Source of the DNA: Trichomonas tenax
Lineage: Eukaryota > Parabasalia > Trichomonadida > Trichomonadidae
DNA length: 51,366 bases
NCBI GenBank assembly: GCA_023091735.1
Contig: JALKBU010000290.1
Coordinates: 1 to 51,366, forward strand
Direction: 5' to 3'
Positions 1-9,989 of the stretch are shown here, in pieces. The position numbers and the translations under genes are program-made. Every line of letters begins with the position of its first letter. Position 1 is the first letter of the stretch. A model generated the notes under the pieces. The model saw nothing but the letters and a program-made list of their open reading frames with translations, was not told where the DNA came from and did no database searches.

Positions 1-352
1 TATATACTGATTTATATTATTTAGATTCTCAATTTGATCCTTATATTCTTTGTAAAATTCGTTTTTTACTAAATTTTTTTTTCTTCAAATTATTTGTTTA
101 TAATTCATATTTACCATGCAAGAAGGGGTAATTTCGACCGAGTTTCTTGTTTTGGAGTGCAACAAAAACTTGCAATGAACTGCGTTTATGGTCTTCATAC
201 TCAGCGTGGAGTTTCAATCTATAAATGTCAGTATTGTTTAGACTTCAAAGAGATTTATAACACTTTTTATAAAAGTGACAATCTGCCCGCTCAAAAAGGT
301 GACTTTAAGGTTCTATATCACTTTTTGATGTTCACTTTTGTCCTAGACTCAT
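1..352 (+). repeat. Left terminal inverted repeat
   Basis: It pairs with 1914-2293. An 86-codon open frame (94-354) reads through this arm and its counterpart reads through the other arm. Several differences between the arms change amino acids (Cys/Trp, Leu/Phe, Cys/Tyr), so the frame looks like a by-product of the repeat rather than a gene. The arm ends inward with a TTCACTTTTGTCC motif whose core recurs elsewhere in the window (17830, 30201, 30280, 48173). Confidence 0.85.
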
Positions 353-1160
353 GACAAAATTTTGTCCGAATTCTTTAACTGGGGGAGTGGCGAAAAATAA
401 GGGGTAAAACATTCGCAGATGAAAAGTGCATGTTATGTTCATGCTAAAAACACTATGTCATGTAAAGTTTACATGTCAGTTTTGTTTAGATAAAAAATGT
501 GAAAATTCGAGTAAGATCTACATTTGTATTGGAAATGTGAAGTACTATGTAATGGCATATGCGAATATATATCATGCTCGATGAGCCTCTAAAGTAATTT
601 ATAGAAATAAATGAGATGAAGGTGTAAATACATTTAAAAGATATAAAATTGCAGCGACTGAGCTCCGAAATCAAACACAGATATCCAAATGGATGATAGA
701 TACGAAATAGCTAATGTTGAATTTTGCTGATTTTTGAAAGTTCAAGTAAACTGTAAGGAAAATGAAAGAAAATGAGGAACCTTATTCTAAAAAGGAGCAC
801 GAGTAAAGAAAAAATTACACTTCTTCCTTTTCTTTTTTTGTGCCATTTTTAGAATTGAGCTTCGCAAACCGAGAACTTATTGAACTTTAAAAAGTCCGTG
901 ACAATTGAATTTGGTAATATATTGAAAAATTGAGAGGAAAGATTTTAAAAATTATTTTGTCGAGAGACATTAGTGAGACACGCTTTAGGAAAAAGTAATT
1001 GCGATATTCTGATTAGGCACACAGAATAGATATCTAACGTGTTACTATAATTGAAAAATAATTCTAGATTCGAGTATATCAAAATTTACTCGATTAAAAC
1101 GTTTTTAGTAATGGAGAATTCCAAAGTCAAGTATTTTCTATAAATATATTCATGCGCATT

Positions 1161-1582
1161 CAATTCAATTTTTCTGAGCTTTCAAGTGAATAATACTCTA
1201 TTAGGTATATGTTAATTGAATGCCCATGAATAAAAATATATATTTAATATAGATGATAAGAAAAATTTTTTCATTTCAAATAACTTCACTATTGGGTCTA
1301 TAATGAGTCCTTCTTCAACAGCAAAAGTTCGATAACACATCATAATTTTTGTAAAAAATAAACTACTCAATTAATCCCGCTATTTGAGACCTAGATAAAT
1401 TAGTTCAATTACGATAATAGTTTATTATTTTATAATGACTGTGCCGAGCTTATCTTTCCAATTTAGATTTTTTTCACATCAACTTCGCTCAAAAAGTGGC
1501 TGTATATTTTTATTCCTGCGCCTTCAATTAACATATACCTAATAGAATATTATTCATTTGAAAGCTCAGAAAATTTGAATTG
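1161..1582. repeat. Nested inverted repeat inside the 2.3-kb element
   Basis: Bases 1161-1240 and 1502-1582 are reverse complements of each other with roughly 88 percent identity over 80 bases, separated by about 260 bases. Both arms carry the word CTATTAGGTATATGTTAATT on one strand or the other. No coding frame is present. It may be a smaller foldback element that inserted into the larger one, or an internal part of the element's own structure. Confidence 0.75.
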
Positions 1583-1913
1583 AGTATATATATTAAATAT
1601 CAAGAAAGATTGTAACATCATCCAAAACATATGAAAACTATGGAATTCTCTTATAGATATTAACGAAATTTGAATTTACTTTATTAAGTTCCTCAAACAT
1701 GTCTTTATTAATCACTTTTCTTCAATGAATGTTTATTTGACAAAAGTTTACAATGTAAACTGAAGAGGTCAAAACTATAATTTAGCGTATTGTAATGGAA
1801 AATAGACATAAGAGCTTCTCAAACTAATCCTTGAAGCCACATGGCTTGTAGAAGGAGAATTGAAGATTTTGGATGGCTACACAGATGCAGAATAAAATTT
1901 TAACCGTTAATAT

Positions 1914-2293
1914 ATGAGTCTAGGACAAAAGTGAACATCAAAAAGTGACCTAGAACCTTAAAGTCACTTTTATGAATAAACTGTCATTTTTTTCGCCGGC
2001 AAATTGTCACCTTTATAAAAAGTGTTATAAATATCTTTATAGTCTAAACAATACTGACATTTATAGATTGAAACTCCACGCTGAGTATGAAGACCATAAA
2101 CGTAGTTCATTGCAAATTTTTGTTGCACTCCAAACCAAGAAACTCGGTCGAAATTATTCCTTCTTGCATGGTAAATATGAATTATAAACAAATAATTTGA
2201 AGAAAAAAAAAAAATAAAAAATTAGTAAAAAACAAATTTTACAAAAAATATAAGGATTAAATTGAGAATCTAAATAATATAAATCAATATATA
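1914..2293 (-). repeat. Right terminal inverted repeat
   Basis: Reverse complement of 1-352. It is about 28 bases longer because of a short insertion near 1960-1985 that includes an extra AAAAGTGAC word, and a longer A-run near 2205-2220. The outer terminus reads TATATATTGATTTATATT on the minus strand, matching the window's first bases with one change. Confidence 0.85.
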
Positions 2294-2509
2294 AAATGAA
2301 AGTAACATGAAAACATTATCTAATTCATGATTCAAGAACAATTAATTATGAATTTAATGATATATTAATAATTATGAGAATAAGTAATAATATGAAAATA
2401 ATCTTGTAATGAAAAAGGTATATGTGAAAAAATAAAAAATAGAAAAAAAAAATAATAATATATTAATATCAAAAGTGAAAATGTAATGTGTATTAAAAAT
2501 TGAATCAAT

Positions 2510-2700
2510 AAGTGGGTTCTTGTTAGGGCCTGGCTTGGCCACTCGAGGGCTTTGGAAGTATCAGGCTGACCTCGCCATGCATCCAATCATGCTTCTGTTG
2601 AATAGGCATCTGGATGCATCTCTGCTAGATCACCAGGTCATCCTTCACAATGAGGTCACAACTACTCATAATGAAGTCTTCTTTGGCTTCCAACATTGAG
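2510..2700. other. GC-richer patch with a short hairpin, no recognised gene
   Basis: Base composition jumps well above the surrounding AT-rich DNA. Within it, ATGCATCC (2577-2584) and GGATGCAT (2612-2619) form a perfect 8-bp stem, with partial pairing continuing inward. The minus strand reads a short open frame across part of it, but this resembles no family I know. It may be a fragment of a repeat, a decayed gene or a structured RNA. Confidence 0.3.
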
Positions 2701-2781
2701 TTCAATCCATTTCAACCTATTGACACTTTTCCATTTTTTCCCGCCCAAACACGTCACTTTCCTTTATTTTGACATCCTGAC

Positions 2782-2792
2782 TTTACATGTCA
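2782..2792 (+). promoter_or_regulatory. TTTACATGWCA motif copy
   Basis: Exact TTTACATGTCA followed by GAAAA. One of 15 exact TTTACATGWCA copies in the window; no gene start lies close by on the + strand. Confidence 0.4.
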
Positions 2793-2877
2793 GAAAAGCA
2801 CGTTGTTCTATTTTGTCCCAGTCCCGTTAATATATTAAACCTATCAATCTCATTTCATCCATTTTTTTTGTTAAAAT

Positions 2878-2965
2878 TGATCAATAATTTATAATCAACA
2901 CCTGAACATACAGCAGATAGTACACAATGAGTATTATCTACTGTATGATTATCAGATATTGATCA
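2878..2965. repeat. 88-nt imperfect hairpin
   Basis: Outer arms TGATCAATA (2878-2886) and TATTGATCA (2957-2965) are perfect complements. Inner arms 2908-2923 and 2931-2946 pair at 14 of 16 positions around a 7-base loop. It matches the size of the hairpins clustered at 9.3, 18.3 and 25.1 kb but stands alone. Around it, 2296-3302 holds no gene. Confidence 0.55.
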
Positions 2966-3302
2966 TAAATTTTTGATCAAAATTGAAGCCAGTCCATAGT
3001 CGAGCCTTCCGAAGTCAATCATAGCAAATATTTTCATTCAATTTTTTTGTTGAAATTGATTAATCATATTCCCAAAACTCGAAATCATTTTTCTAATAAT
3101 GAAAATTATATTGCCGTGTAAAATGTAAAAACATTTTGTCAAAAATATTTTTCTTTGTCAAATCATTATTTGAGGACTGTCAATTAAAAGCTCCATCCCA
3201 AGTTTAAAATAGAGCTACAGGAATTTTGCTTTAGAGTAAAACTTATTTTGATCCAAAAAAATATTGTTGAGTTTTGTTCAATCTGTATATATATAATATA
3301 GC

Positions 3303-4913
3303 TTATTCAACATCATTCTCTAAATAAGAGTCATTCTGCCACGGAAGAAGTTGGAATTGATCTTTCCTGAATGTCAAAGGTTCGTACATGTCCTCGATGC
3401 CCCTTTCAACCTCCTTTGCAATACTCTTGTCAGAGAGACCGACTCTCTCGCCAATGAGCGCCATCATTCCTAATCTTCCGATTGCCTTCTTTGCGAGAGC
3501 CTCCCACTCTTCCATTGAGTGCTCCTTCGAGGCCTCTTCGACAAGAGAGAGGAAGAACTTCTTGGCTTTAGGACAACGATATTGATCTGCGATTAAAGGA
3601 AGAACTTTGTAGATATGTGGAATGTTTGGTTTGAGATAGAGTGCAACTCTGCAGTCATGTCTGGCAAGGTCGTATAATTTCAGCTGTGCAGCACATTGGG
3701 CGCGATTTGAGAAAACAGCAAATTGGATGCCAGATTTCTCGATTCTGACTGATGGATATATCGATCTGTTGTACAAGTTGACTGTTTTGTTCAGTTTCTG
3801 GATGGCTTCTTTGAATTTGGACTTTTTCATCAAATCTCTTGCTTTGTTTAAGTGTTCTTCGGCTTTCTGCTTCCAGTCGGACTCCAAGTTCTCCAATCCG
3901 TATAAAGCTAAGGCCATGCTGATTTGCCCTGGTTTATAAGTTGATTTTCCACGCAAATTTTTCATTAAATCAGGGAAAAAGTTTGGCAATCTTACAATAA
4001 CAGGGAACAAAAGCTGGTTTGTCATATTAAGACCTGCGTCTTTGTTCATAATATCGCGAATATCGCATTTGATTTGTTTTTCGTTCAATATGACTTTCAT
4101 AAGGTCAGGATGTTCCTTCTCTTCACGCTTTGCAGCTTCAACCCAAGATTTATCGCCTTTGAGATATTTATTGATGATATTATACCAAGCATAGTAAGAA
4201 TCATCTTCAAAGTCATCTCCCCAGCATCCATCGCTGTCTCCAGGGAGAAGAGGCTCTCTGAACAAAGCTTCGATCTCTTTTTCTGTTCGTTTCGGCCAAA
4301 TTCCGTATTGTTCGATTCTTGTTTCGTTTGCGATCAAACAGTTCAAGTAGGCCATTAAGAGAGGATATCTGACACCCGTGTTGTCATAATTATTGATCCT
4401 GAGGATCTCTTCGTAGCCGATAACGTGAATTTTGTTGTAGTGGCCACCATCAGCTGTTCCTGATATTGTGCTGAGGAGTCTGATATATGGGCGACCGAAA
4501 CTGTACTTGTAAAAGTCTTTGTTGTCGCAATCTAAAATCTCTTTAAATATTTCTTTTTCCAAACGAAGTAATTCTCTGCTGATTGCCATCTTTGTGACAT
4601 AATCTCCGCTGATTGAATCCTCTAATGTCCTGATAAGAACTCTATAAGCGTCCCATGCACGGCCATCAAGTGAAATCGCCTTCCAGCACATGCTTATGGC
4701 ATCCTGGAAGTTACCCTCCTCGACTGCTGCCTCCGCCTTGTTGCCAATCTCGAATGCACGCATTGCATCATCCGACAAATCAGGATAATGCATTCTAAGG
4801 AAGTTCATTTCGCTCGCAACCTGGTAATCCATGTGGTACTGAGGGTACTCATTCGTTCCAATCGGTTTTCCGGCCATATTCATCATCGCTTTCAAAGCTT
4901 CAGCAATTTCCAT
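3303..4913 (-). CDS. TPR-repeat protein with ST7-like motif
   Basis: A 536-residue soluble protein. The start is the ATG at 4913; the frame is open slightly further only through a GTG codon. Near residues 50-120 there is a TPR-like helical region, and near 170-200 a block containing EEILRINNYDNTGVRYPLL, which resembles the L.P.DN.G.RY signature of the ST7 and bacterial TPR/SEC-C families. The C-terminal part (about 355-450) looks like a chaperone-adaptor TPR: ARDLMKKSKFKEAI, then FSNRAQCAAQLKLYDLARHD. Lys and Asn sit at places used by Hsp90-cochaperone clamps, so binding of a chaperone tail is possible but only inferred. No signal peptide or membrane span is seen. A TTTACATGACA copy lies 50 bp upstream within a run of degenerate copies. 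Specific role unknown. Confidence 0.88.
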   Translation of the reverse strand: MEIAEALKAMMNMAGKPIGTNEYPQYHMDYQVASEMNFLRMHYPDLSDDAMRAFEIGNKAEAAVEEGNFQDAISMCWKAISLDGRAWDAYRVLIRTLEDSISGDYVTKMAISRELLRLEKEIFKEILDCDNKDFYKYSFGRPYIRLLSTISGTADGGHYNKIHVIGYEEILRINNYDNTGVRYPLLMAYLNCLIANETRIEQYGIWPKRTEKEIEALFREPLLPGDSDGCWGDDFEDDSYYAWYNIINKYLKGDKSWVEAAKREEKEHPDLMKVILNEKQIKCDIRDIMNKDAGLNMTNQLLFPVIVRLPNFFPDLMKNLRGKSTYKPGQISMALALYGLENLESDWKQKAEEHLNKARDLMKKSKFKEAIQKLNKTVNLYNRSIYPSVRIEKSGIQFAVFSNRAQCAAQLKLYDLARHDCRVALYLKPNIPHIYKVLPLIADQYRCPKAKKFFLSLVEEASKEHSMEEWEALAKKAIGRLGMMALIGERVGLSDKSIAKEVERGIEDMYEPLTFRKDQFQLLPWQNDSYLENDVE

Positions 4914-4962
4914 TTTTGTAAGAAAAAAAGTCACCGTTTAATAATTCGGACTTTTGCACAAA

Positions 4963-5065
4963 TTTACATGACAAAATTATATTTACACGACAAAAATATT
5001 TTACATGGTAAAGTGATTTTACATGGCAAAATATTTTTACGCGACAAATTCAAATTTTCATGAGA
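4963..5065 (-). promoter_or_regulatory. Array of degenerate TTTACATGACA repeats upstream of TPR gene
   Basis: Starting with the exact copy at 4963-4973, five to six imperfect versions follow at about 18-22-bp spacing: TTTACACGACA, TTTACATGGTA, TTTACATGGCA, TTTACGCGACA and a TTTTCATGAGA end. They lie 50-150 bp upstream of the ATG at 4913. Repeated near-identical sites next to a start codon suggest a factor-binding array, but binding is inferred. From 5066 to 5678 the DNA is AT-rich and I see nothing else. Confidence 0.45.
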
Positions 5066-5678
5066 AAAATCTATCAATGAGTTAAATTAGGAACGGAAAA
5101 ACACTGCGGTTGTGCCATATGTAGATTGCGTTAGGCTTGTGTTAATTACTATCATCGTGTAATTTAAAACACCCTTGCCAAAAATCAAATATTGCGAAGT
5201 GAATAAAAGAAAACAATATTCTTTATATTATCATTGATATTAAGTTTGTAAAGAGAAGGAATAAAGGAGAACAATATTCAACAAGATATTTAACAATTTC
5301 CAGTAATTTTAGAGCAACAGCATCACAAATGATGATTCTAAATCATAATGATGAAATTTATATGATTTTGATGACAGTCATAATTCTCTAATGATTGTTG
5401 TATTTCAAGAATATATGCCATATTGTTTATATCTGCAATACTATAAAACATCTTCACTCTTTTATACATTACAAACGTAATGGAATATATAAATCCAAAT
5501 TCACAGTAGTAATAAACGGAATGATTATCTTTTTTTTTTTTGTCTTGGTGAAACTTTGAAATATTCGTTCAAGAAGGCAGCAGAAAAGATTCTATATATG
5601 TTGGCTGTTAACCAATACTGTGATATTAATACCAGCTAATTTTATTCATTTTGGCAATCATATATTATGCTTTCTAAG

Positions 5679-6072
5679 TTACAACTCTACTTCAATGTTT
5701 TGAACATTATCATAATCATCTTCTTTAAAATCCTGCTCAAATGGATCGAAATCAATTTCGCACATTGTAAATAGTGGATTATCGATGGTTTGTGAATTAA
5801 AATTAATTCTTAATACTTTTTCGTCAATAATTTGAATCGAGCCATCAGAATCATTTTGGTCATTTTTCTTCTTAAAGTATATTATTCATTTTATTTTGTT
5901 CCAAGACTTTTTTAATTCTGTTGATTCCATAGCTTTGAGTTGATCAATCAGATGGAATACTAGGATCTCTTGTCTCATAGATACCTGTAATGATAATTTC
6001 TGGATATTTTTTAACCAAATGATGTTTGTAGTCAAATTTATCGAAAATGTTGAAATGCCTTTTTTGAGTCAT
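5679..6072 (-). pseudogene. Broken gene of unknown family
   Basis: From an ATG at 6072 the minus strand reads 42 protein-like codons (beginning MTQKRHFNIFDKFDYKHHLV), then meets TGA. Coding continues in another frame (LIDQLKAMESTELKKSWNKI), is cut by a second TGA, and resumes as an acidic C-terminus ending ...DYDNVQNIEVEL before TAA at 5679-5681. At least one frameshift and one or two nonsense codons are needed to explain it. Charged, non-repetitive residues in all three pieces make it look like a former gene rather than chance. I do not recognise the family. The larger relic at 6232-7377 lies upstream on the same strand. Confidence 0.5.
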
Positions 6073-6231
6073 TTTTGAAAATGGTTAAATGTCATTATAC
6101 TGTACATAAAGACACAGAAGATAAATTTTTTGACTTTAACTCTTTTTTATCCTCGATAAATAAAATGATTAATGCATTAAAATCATTGCAATCAAGCAAA
6201 TAAAACTTAGATTTAAACATACAAAAACACT

Positions 6232-7377
6232 TTATTTAGTTCTTTGGTATATTAATATATAAGGCTGCGAGAATTGTAATGAAATCAATTCCACATTAAA
6301 GTCGTCAATGATAATTTTATGTTCAGTATCGTTCAATTTCACCCAAATAATGTTTTCAACTTCATATAAACAAATAAAATGTGGAACAGAACCTTCTAAC
6401 TTCATAAATATAATAATTCCAATCAATCTGTATCCTGATTTGTTGTATCTGATGTTTGTGCATTGTTTACTTGATATTTCGGAATTTGAGCTTTTATATG
6501 CAATTTCAAATAAATGACTAACGTTAACAACCAAATATTTCGGACTAATTCTATTGCTTTGACTGTATTCAAGGAAATTGGTGAATTTCAATGTTGTTGG
6601 ATGAACTTCTGAATATTTTTGATTACTCCAAAACAATTCTTTCATTTTTGTGATTCCATCCTCATTATACTGCTTCAAATATGATACAAAATGCTTTGTT
6701 AAATCTGCAAGGAAGATTAATGGATCACCAAACCTTCCTTCATCTTTCTGCCTATGTTCTTTGACGAATCTAATAAACTTCGATGGATTTACAACAGAAT
6801 CATTCGATCTCGAAATTAAATCACAAAACATTGAAACTGCTTGAGTCGATTCATCTTTTGAATTCTTTTCTAAATTTCCTTTGTAATTACCGAAGATCGA
6901 AAGCATTGTTTGTTTGACATCAGAGATAACAGTGAAGAATTGGATGAAGACAATTGCATAACAGATTGAATATTCATTAATGAGTCATATATTGGAATTT
7001 GCTTTGAAAATCATTTCTGCTCTTGTTTGAATGTCGTCTGCAGATTTTTCTTTTGCATTTGGAATTGGTGCTTTAATTGTCGTCATATCTGTTTTTTGCG
7101 ATGTTCTATTTGCGAATCTGATATTTATTTGTTTATGAATGATGATTCTTTGCCATGAAAAGTTTGAAATATCTTCTCTCAATTGCTTCGCTGTTACATT
7201 GTTAACTTTTCCATTGATAATTGAAGTCAAGAAGTCTGAAGATAATGCTTCACTATCGCTCGATAATCCTTCATCTTGATAATCTTCGAGGTTTGTTTTT
7301 AGTAACTGATTTATCATCACTCGATAATATATCGTCCTGGAGTTCATCGATTTCATGAAGATTTGTGTCGTTATCAA
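6232..7377 (-). pseudogene. C19 ubiquitin-specific protease pseudogene (in-frame TGA)
   Basis: Two open stretches in the same frame, 7377-6988 and 6984-6232, are separated only by a TGA at 6985-6987. Directly after the stop the frame reads LINEYSICYAIVFIQFF, which fits the USP Cys box (G-L-x-N-x-G-x-T-C-Y-x-N-x-x-x-Q). The stop stands where the family has Gly, so a GGA-to-TGA change explains it. Downstream, GDPLIFLADLTKHF resembles the D-A-x-E-F block and VPHFICLYEVENIIWVKLND the His box, but the Gly-His-Tyr is degenerate. The 5' part is Ser/Asp-rich (DEGLSSDSEALSSDF), and near 7285 a competing frame is equally coding-like, suggesting a second lesion. No box with full conservation remains, so it is very likely inactive. 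A readthrough protein is a less likely alternative. Confidence 0.75.
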
Positions 7378-7393
7378 AAATGGTGATTGTTGA

Positions 7394-7465
7394 ATTACGG
7401 TGTAGTGGTTTAGTTAATGCTAAAGATTATATATGCCATTGGTTCGACTCCTGGAAAGCCTTTTT
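7394..7465 (+). other. tRNA-like Pol III relic 1
   Basis: The stretch carries an A-box-like TAGTGGTTTAGTTAATGC (from about 7403), a perfect B-box GGTTCGACTCC (7441-7451) and a T-run from 7461. The T-stem does not pair properly (two mismatches), the spacing between boxes is short, and no acceptor stem closes. It therefore looks like a decayed tRNA or a tRNA-derived element rather than a working tRNA gene. Confidence 0.35.
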
Positions 7466-7679
7466 ATTTTTTTCTTTTTGTCGAAAAACAAAATATATTT
7501 TTAATACCATGAAATGCATTATATAAGATATACATGGTATAATGATGTCAGAAAATACCATATCCTGCTCATCCGGCAGGCCAATTATATATTGAAATTT
7601 ATTATTAGTTCATTTATCATGCTTTTAATTGAATATCATTTCTCCATAGTTAGTGGATACTATTTATATTATTAGTTAG

Positions 7680-8310
7680 CATGACTCAAATATAAACATG
7701 CGGCTGTTATACGCAAAGTACGTTATTTTTTTACTCAATACGCAAAATTTCCTCGCGTGCTGCTTTGCGGAACGCTCGGTTCTGTTGGGAGGGGAGAAGC
7801 CCCTCCCAAACCCACCCCTGTAAAATTATCCACCAAAACAGAATTGAATGTCACATTTTTTATTTGAATGTGTTAACGTATTTTAGATGCAGCACGATCA
7901 ATATAGCTATTTTGCACCAAAAATATTTGAACACGCACAAAATTCTTAAGTGCGTATAATTCTGAGAACGCACACTTTGTAGGCTTTAACAATTGAAAAG
8001 GTCTGGTCGATTTTCATAACTTATTTGGCCGGTGCGTACTATCAATTATTCGCATCATACAAAAAATTCTGTGAGTTTTAAAATTGAACAGGCACTATGG
8101 ATTATTGATAGGAAAGTAATATATTTTATGACTGATTCCATGGCAAGAGCTATTATGAAGTATATTTACCGTTTAATGAAACTTCCATTTTAATTGTGTC
8201 TGCCTATAATAAAAAAATTATTTTTATTTTACAAATCTCAAGTGCATAACGGTTTTGCGTATGCTCAAAAAATACGCCATTGGAAAATGCGTAAGTGCCG
8301 CATACTTACT
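7680..8310 (+). repeat. Dispersed repeat, copy A
   Basis: Words with TACGCA/TGCGTA recur along this stretch, for example CTTAAGTGCGTAT near 7945 and ATAACGGTTTTGCGT near 8247. At 7787-7807 GGGAGGGG and CCCCTCCC form a perfect 8-bp GC hairpin. The core GCCCCTCCCAAACCCACCCC (7799-7818) matches 19 of 20 bases of the reverse complement of 17768-17787, and neighbouring words also occur in reverse orientation there, so this is one of two diverged inverted copies. From 8311 to 9290 the DNA is AT-rich without a gene. Confidence 0.5.
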
Positions 8311-9253
8311 CAAATACTCTGAAAAAAATTATCTGATGAAAACAAAAGATTTATTTTTTCAAACATTTAAGAGGAAGAAAATAAAATCCGAATAATGACT
8401 TGGATTTTATAATTATTACATAATGAATGCTGATTGAGCAAATCGTTAAAATAGACATTTTCAATTTTTTTCATTCATTTTTGAAAACCGTTAGATTAAG
8501 GGGTATAACATAGTGAAAATGTTCCAAATTATCAAAATATTTAATTTCAAATACTACCCAATGAATTACATTAAAGTTTTTACTAAGATCTGATATGATA
8601 CTTTATTTATATATTGCTTTAGTAGTTATAATTAAGCAAATGATTCCTTGTATGATACTAATAACAATAAGAGAATTAAATTTAAATGAATAAGCGTAAT
8701 CATCATTATTTTGTTAAATTCATCAGTAAAATTTCAACGTTTTGTTGGATTTAATTGATGTTCTGTGTATGGAGGTGCTAGAATTCGCCTGTATTTTGCG
8801 ATTCTGCACTCAAATATCTGAAATTATTGTTTTTTGTGATTGAATAATTTTGGACCTAAAATTGTTAACGGTATGATAATATTTTTATTACAGAATTGGA
8901 TAGTGTATACAATTTATTTGGAGAACTTGAAGTCAAAATTAATGATCATCATATGAATTTTTGAGATATGAAGAAAGTACGGAATTTATGAGCTGATTTT
9001 CTGAAGTCTATTGGTAGTCATGTATTGCATGGTATGAGTTAATTCATGCGGAAAAGCCTCAGCTTGCAGTTTACATATGAGTTTAAGGTAAACAGCGTTG
9101 AACCATCCATTAAAAAATGAATCTGACAATATGCCATGTAAACACCCAAAAAGGCAGGGGGTGGCTAAAGTATTGTGAAACTGGGTATTCTTTATTTGGT
9201 ATCTATATTGTCCTATCAAGAAAAAGGTGAAGTGAGTTGAAGTGATGCGTTTT

Positions 9254-9264
9254 TGACATGTAAA
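9254..9264 (-). promoter_or_regulatory. TTTACATGWCA motif copy
   Basis: TGACATGTAAA, an exact minus-strand TTTACATGTCA, 29 bp before the first hairpin of the 9.3-kb cluster. Confidence 0.35.
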
Positions 9265-9292
9265 GTGGGGACTTGAAAATAGAAGCAAGAAG

Positions 9293-9363
9293 GTTCGAGA
9301 GGCTGATAATATATGCTTCAAGGCTGAAGGGACTCTGAAGCACATCTTATCAGCCTCTCGAAC
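9293..9363. repeat. Hairpin 1a of the 9.3-kb cluster (71 nt)
   Basis: The 17-base arms GTTCGAGAGGCTGATAA (9293-9309) and 9347-9363 are perfect reverse complements. Inside, TGCTTCA (9314-9320) pairs with TGAAGCA (9336-9342), leaving a 15-base loop and small internal loops. The predicted fold is a single 71-nt stem-loop of precursor-RNA size. An open frame on the minus strand runs across both arms but shows no family features. Confidence 0.8.
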
Positions 9364-9407
9364 AAAACTCAACGCAGAGTTCCATTTTGTGGAGCCCTTA
9401 GTGAGTA

Positions 9408-9474
9408 TGCTCAGTCTCTCTCTCGCACACAGTGTGGTGAGTCACCACACTGTGTGCGAGAGAGAGACTGAGCA
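9408..9474. repeat. Perfect 67-bp palindrome (hairpin 1b)
   Basis: Two 33-base arms are exact reverse complements around a single central G at 9441. The arms contain a CTCTCTCTC tract, GCACACAGTGTGG and a GGTGA/TCACC centre. It begins 44 bp after hairpin 1a. Lack of any mismatch suggests recent origin or ongoing correction. The next 500 bases (9475-9980) are AT-rich with two TTTACATGTCA-like copies (9608 and 9632) and no gene. Confidence 0.9.
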
Positions 9475-9607
9475 AAAAAATATTGTATAAATTCTATGTT
9501 TTTCATATAATTATCCATAACCAGATCTAATATTCCATATTTCTTTAGATGCCTACTATCAAATAACACTATATCAATTTCCTTTATGAAAAATTATATT
9601 TTGACAC

Positions 9608-9618
9608 TTTACATGTCA
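9608..9618 (+). promoter_or_regulatory. TTTACATGWCA motif copy
   Basis: Exact TTTACATGTCA followed by AAAAT. A one-mismatch inverted copy (TGACATGTAAG) lies at 9632-9642. Confidence 0.35.
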
Positions 9619-9989
9619 AAATATTGGAATCTGACATGTAAGGCATCACTTTTCACTTCATCTCACTTCCTCTTTTTCGTGATACAACAATATGCTATAT
9701 TATTTCCGATTTCTTTTCAAAATTTCCAAAATGCGCAAAAGAAATGGAGGAAAATAGATTTTTTCCTAGAATGTTTAAGGTTAATTAATAAATGTTCTCA
9801 GTAGCAAAAAGATCTAAATATTATTACACTGTAAATGATTTATAATGCATAAACATGTGATCATTGTAGCATAGGAAACCTACAATATAACATGTTGTTG
9901 TTGGGTGCATTGCACCACCTAATAACATAATAATTTCAACTTTTAAACTTTTTCATGATAATTTTTATTCTATTTCATAAATGCATTCT

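Larger units (their letters stand above)
1..2293. mobile_element. Non-autonomous element with ~350-bp terminal inverted repeats
   Basis: The first ~352 bases reappear as reverse complement at 1914-2293, about 90-95 percent identical by eye, so about 1.56 kb of unique DNA is bracketed by long inverted ends. The interior has no open frame longer than about 60 codons and no recognisable transposase, so the element would need enzymes from elsewhere. A second inverted repeat is nested inside (1161-1240 with 1502-1582). The left edge coincides with the window edge, so the true end and any target-site duplication cannot be seen. The long inverted ends are seen; mobility is inferred. It could also be an inverted duplication of a single repeat. 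Confidence 0.75.

Noticed and set aside
94..354. 86-codon open frame matching another at 1970-2191
   Set aside because: Both lie in the terminal inverted repeats and differ by amino-acid-changing substitutions, so the match reflects the repeat, not a conserved protein.
7394..7465. Functional tRNA gene
   Set aside because: The B-box is perfect, but the T-stem mismatches, no acceptor stem closes and the box spacing is too short.
8986..9372. 128-codon minus-strand open frame
   Set aside because: It runs through both arms of hairpin 1a and ends in repeat-derived sequence; no family features.
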